64,000 bases of DNA. Source: Clostridia bacterium (GTDB lineage: Bacteria > Bacillota > Clostridia > Oscillospirales > Acutalibacteraceae). How positions within the stretch are numbered: position 1 is the stretch's first letter; the number at the start of each line of letters is the position of its first letter. The DNA lies in contig JAFQHU010000018.1 in assembly GCA_017397845.1 (NCBI GenBank), forward strand, positions 179,540 through 243,539, in the 5' to 3' direction. The translations under genes were made by a program, and so were the position numbers. Below the pieces are notes generated by a model, which was given only the letters and a program-made list of their open reading frames with translations, made no database searches and was not told where the DNA came from. Shown here one piece after another: positions 63,866 to 64,000 of this stretch.

Positions 63866-64000
63866 TGTATAGTAAAAGTGGACACATCGAAGAATGAATG
63901 ATAAAATAAAAAAGAGGTGTTCATAATGAAAAGAACTTACAGCAAAGAATTTAAAATTAAAGCATGTGAATTAGTCCTTAAAGAAGGGATAAAACACAAA
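63866..64000 (+). mobile_element. Left end of an IS3-like insertion sequence (cut by window edge)
   Basis: TGTATAGTAAAAGTGGACAC at 63866-63885 looks like an IS3-group terminal repeat, followed 40 bp later by the transposase start. The right end lies outside the window. Confidence 0.6.
63926..64000 (+). CDS. IS3-family transposase OrfA, 5' part only
   Basis: The 25 codons visible encode MKRTYSKEFKIKACELVLKE..., typical of the N-terminal helix-turn-helix of IS3/IS911-type OrfA (HTH_Tnp_1), which binds the element's ends. AGAGGTG lies 9 nt before ATG. The frame is open to the right edge; whether the element is intact cannot be seen. Confidence 0.78.
   Translation, partial: MKRTYSKEFKIKACELVLKEGIKHK

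Overview
This window looks like the replication-origin region of a low-to-mid GC, anaerobic Gram-positive bacterium, most likely a gut member of the Clostridia (Oscillospirales/Ruminococcaceae-like). The evidence is the origin gene set dnaA-dnaN-S4-recF-remB-gyrB/gyrA, a Soj/Spo0J/Noc chromosome-segregation cluster with three exact parS sites, a high-molecular-weight rubredoxin, a Na+-type biotin decarboxylase operon, a membrane pyrophosphatase, a secreted sialidase and a BspA-like leucine-rich-repeat protein. No database search was possible; all names rest on motifs, length, gene order and family knowledge.

Layout. 1-2.9 kb: two different REP-associated tyrosine transposases (RAYT/Y1 family) flank prfB, and each carries palindromic REP-like DNA inside its own reading frame. 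2.9-8.2 kb: a RING/zinc-ribbon membrane protein, a flavin-reductase/rubredoxin fusion and a two-component system. 8.4-13.6 kb: a membrane decarboxylase operon with one carboxyltransferase, one biotin carrier, two beta subunits, two delta/gamma-like subunits and a 50-residue membrane peptide, split by an internal terminator. 13.7-17.4 kb: an ECF sigma/anti-sigma-like pair, an SDR reductase and mnmE. 17.5-22.8 kb: a secreted LRR protein, an XRE regulator, a sialidase and an iron alcohol dehydrogenase. 22.9-26 kb: a TPP-riboswitch-controlled ThiXYZ-like transport operon. 26-34 kb: a degenerate LCP-like protein, a small 47-residue gene, tRNA-Met and tRNA-Glu, tadA, a CPBP protease, a sugar transferase, glycogen phosphorylase and a HAD phosphatase.

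34-53.3 kb, all on the minus strand: serS, parB, parA, noc, rsmG, mnmG, a HAD phosphatase, a thioesterase, an LCP ligase, gyrA, two small YcxB-like membrane proteins, gyrB, remB, recF, an S4 protein, dnaN and dnaA. Past dnaA come ogg and nth (plus), then hppA, a GPH sugar symporter, a Usp protein, an odd metallophosphoesterase and an ABC-F ATPase. guaB (plus) and the left end of an IS3-like element close the window. By eye the G-rich strand changes around 53.4 kb, which fits an origin at dnaA.

The most notable points are: (i) DnaA-box-like 9-mers of the form TTTTCCACA at dnaA-dnaN, upstream of mnmG and, in a symmetric four-box cluster, upstream of guaB, together with a DnaA domain IV whose box-reading RDHTT signature reads KHHSS; (ii) REP-like elements embedded in frame in two RAYT genes; (iii) the duplicated beta/delta decarboxylase modules, one small subunit of which carries the beta-subunit GGADGPT motif; (iv) secreted proteins ending in short aromatic/basic C-terminal tails.
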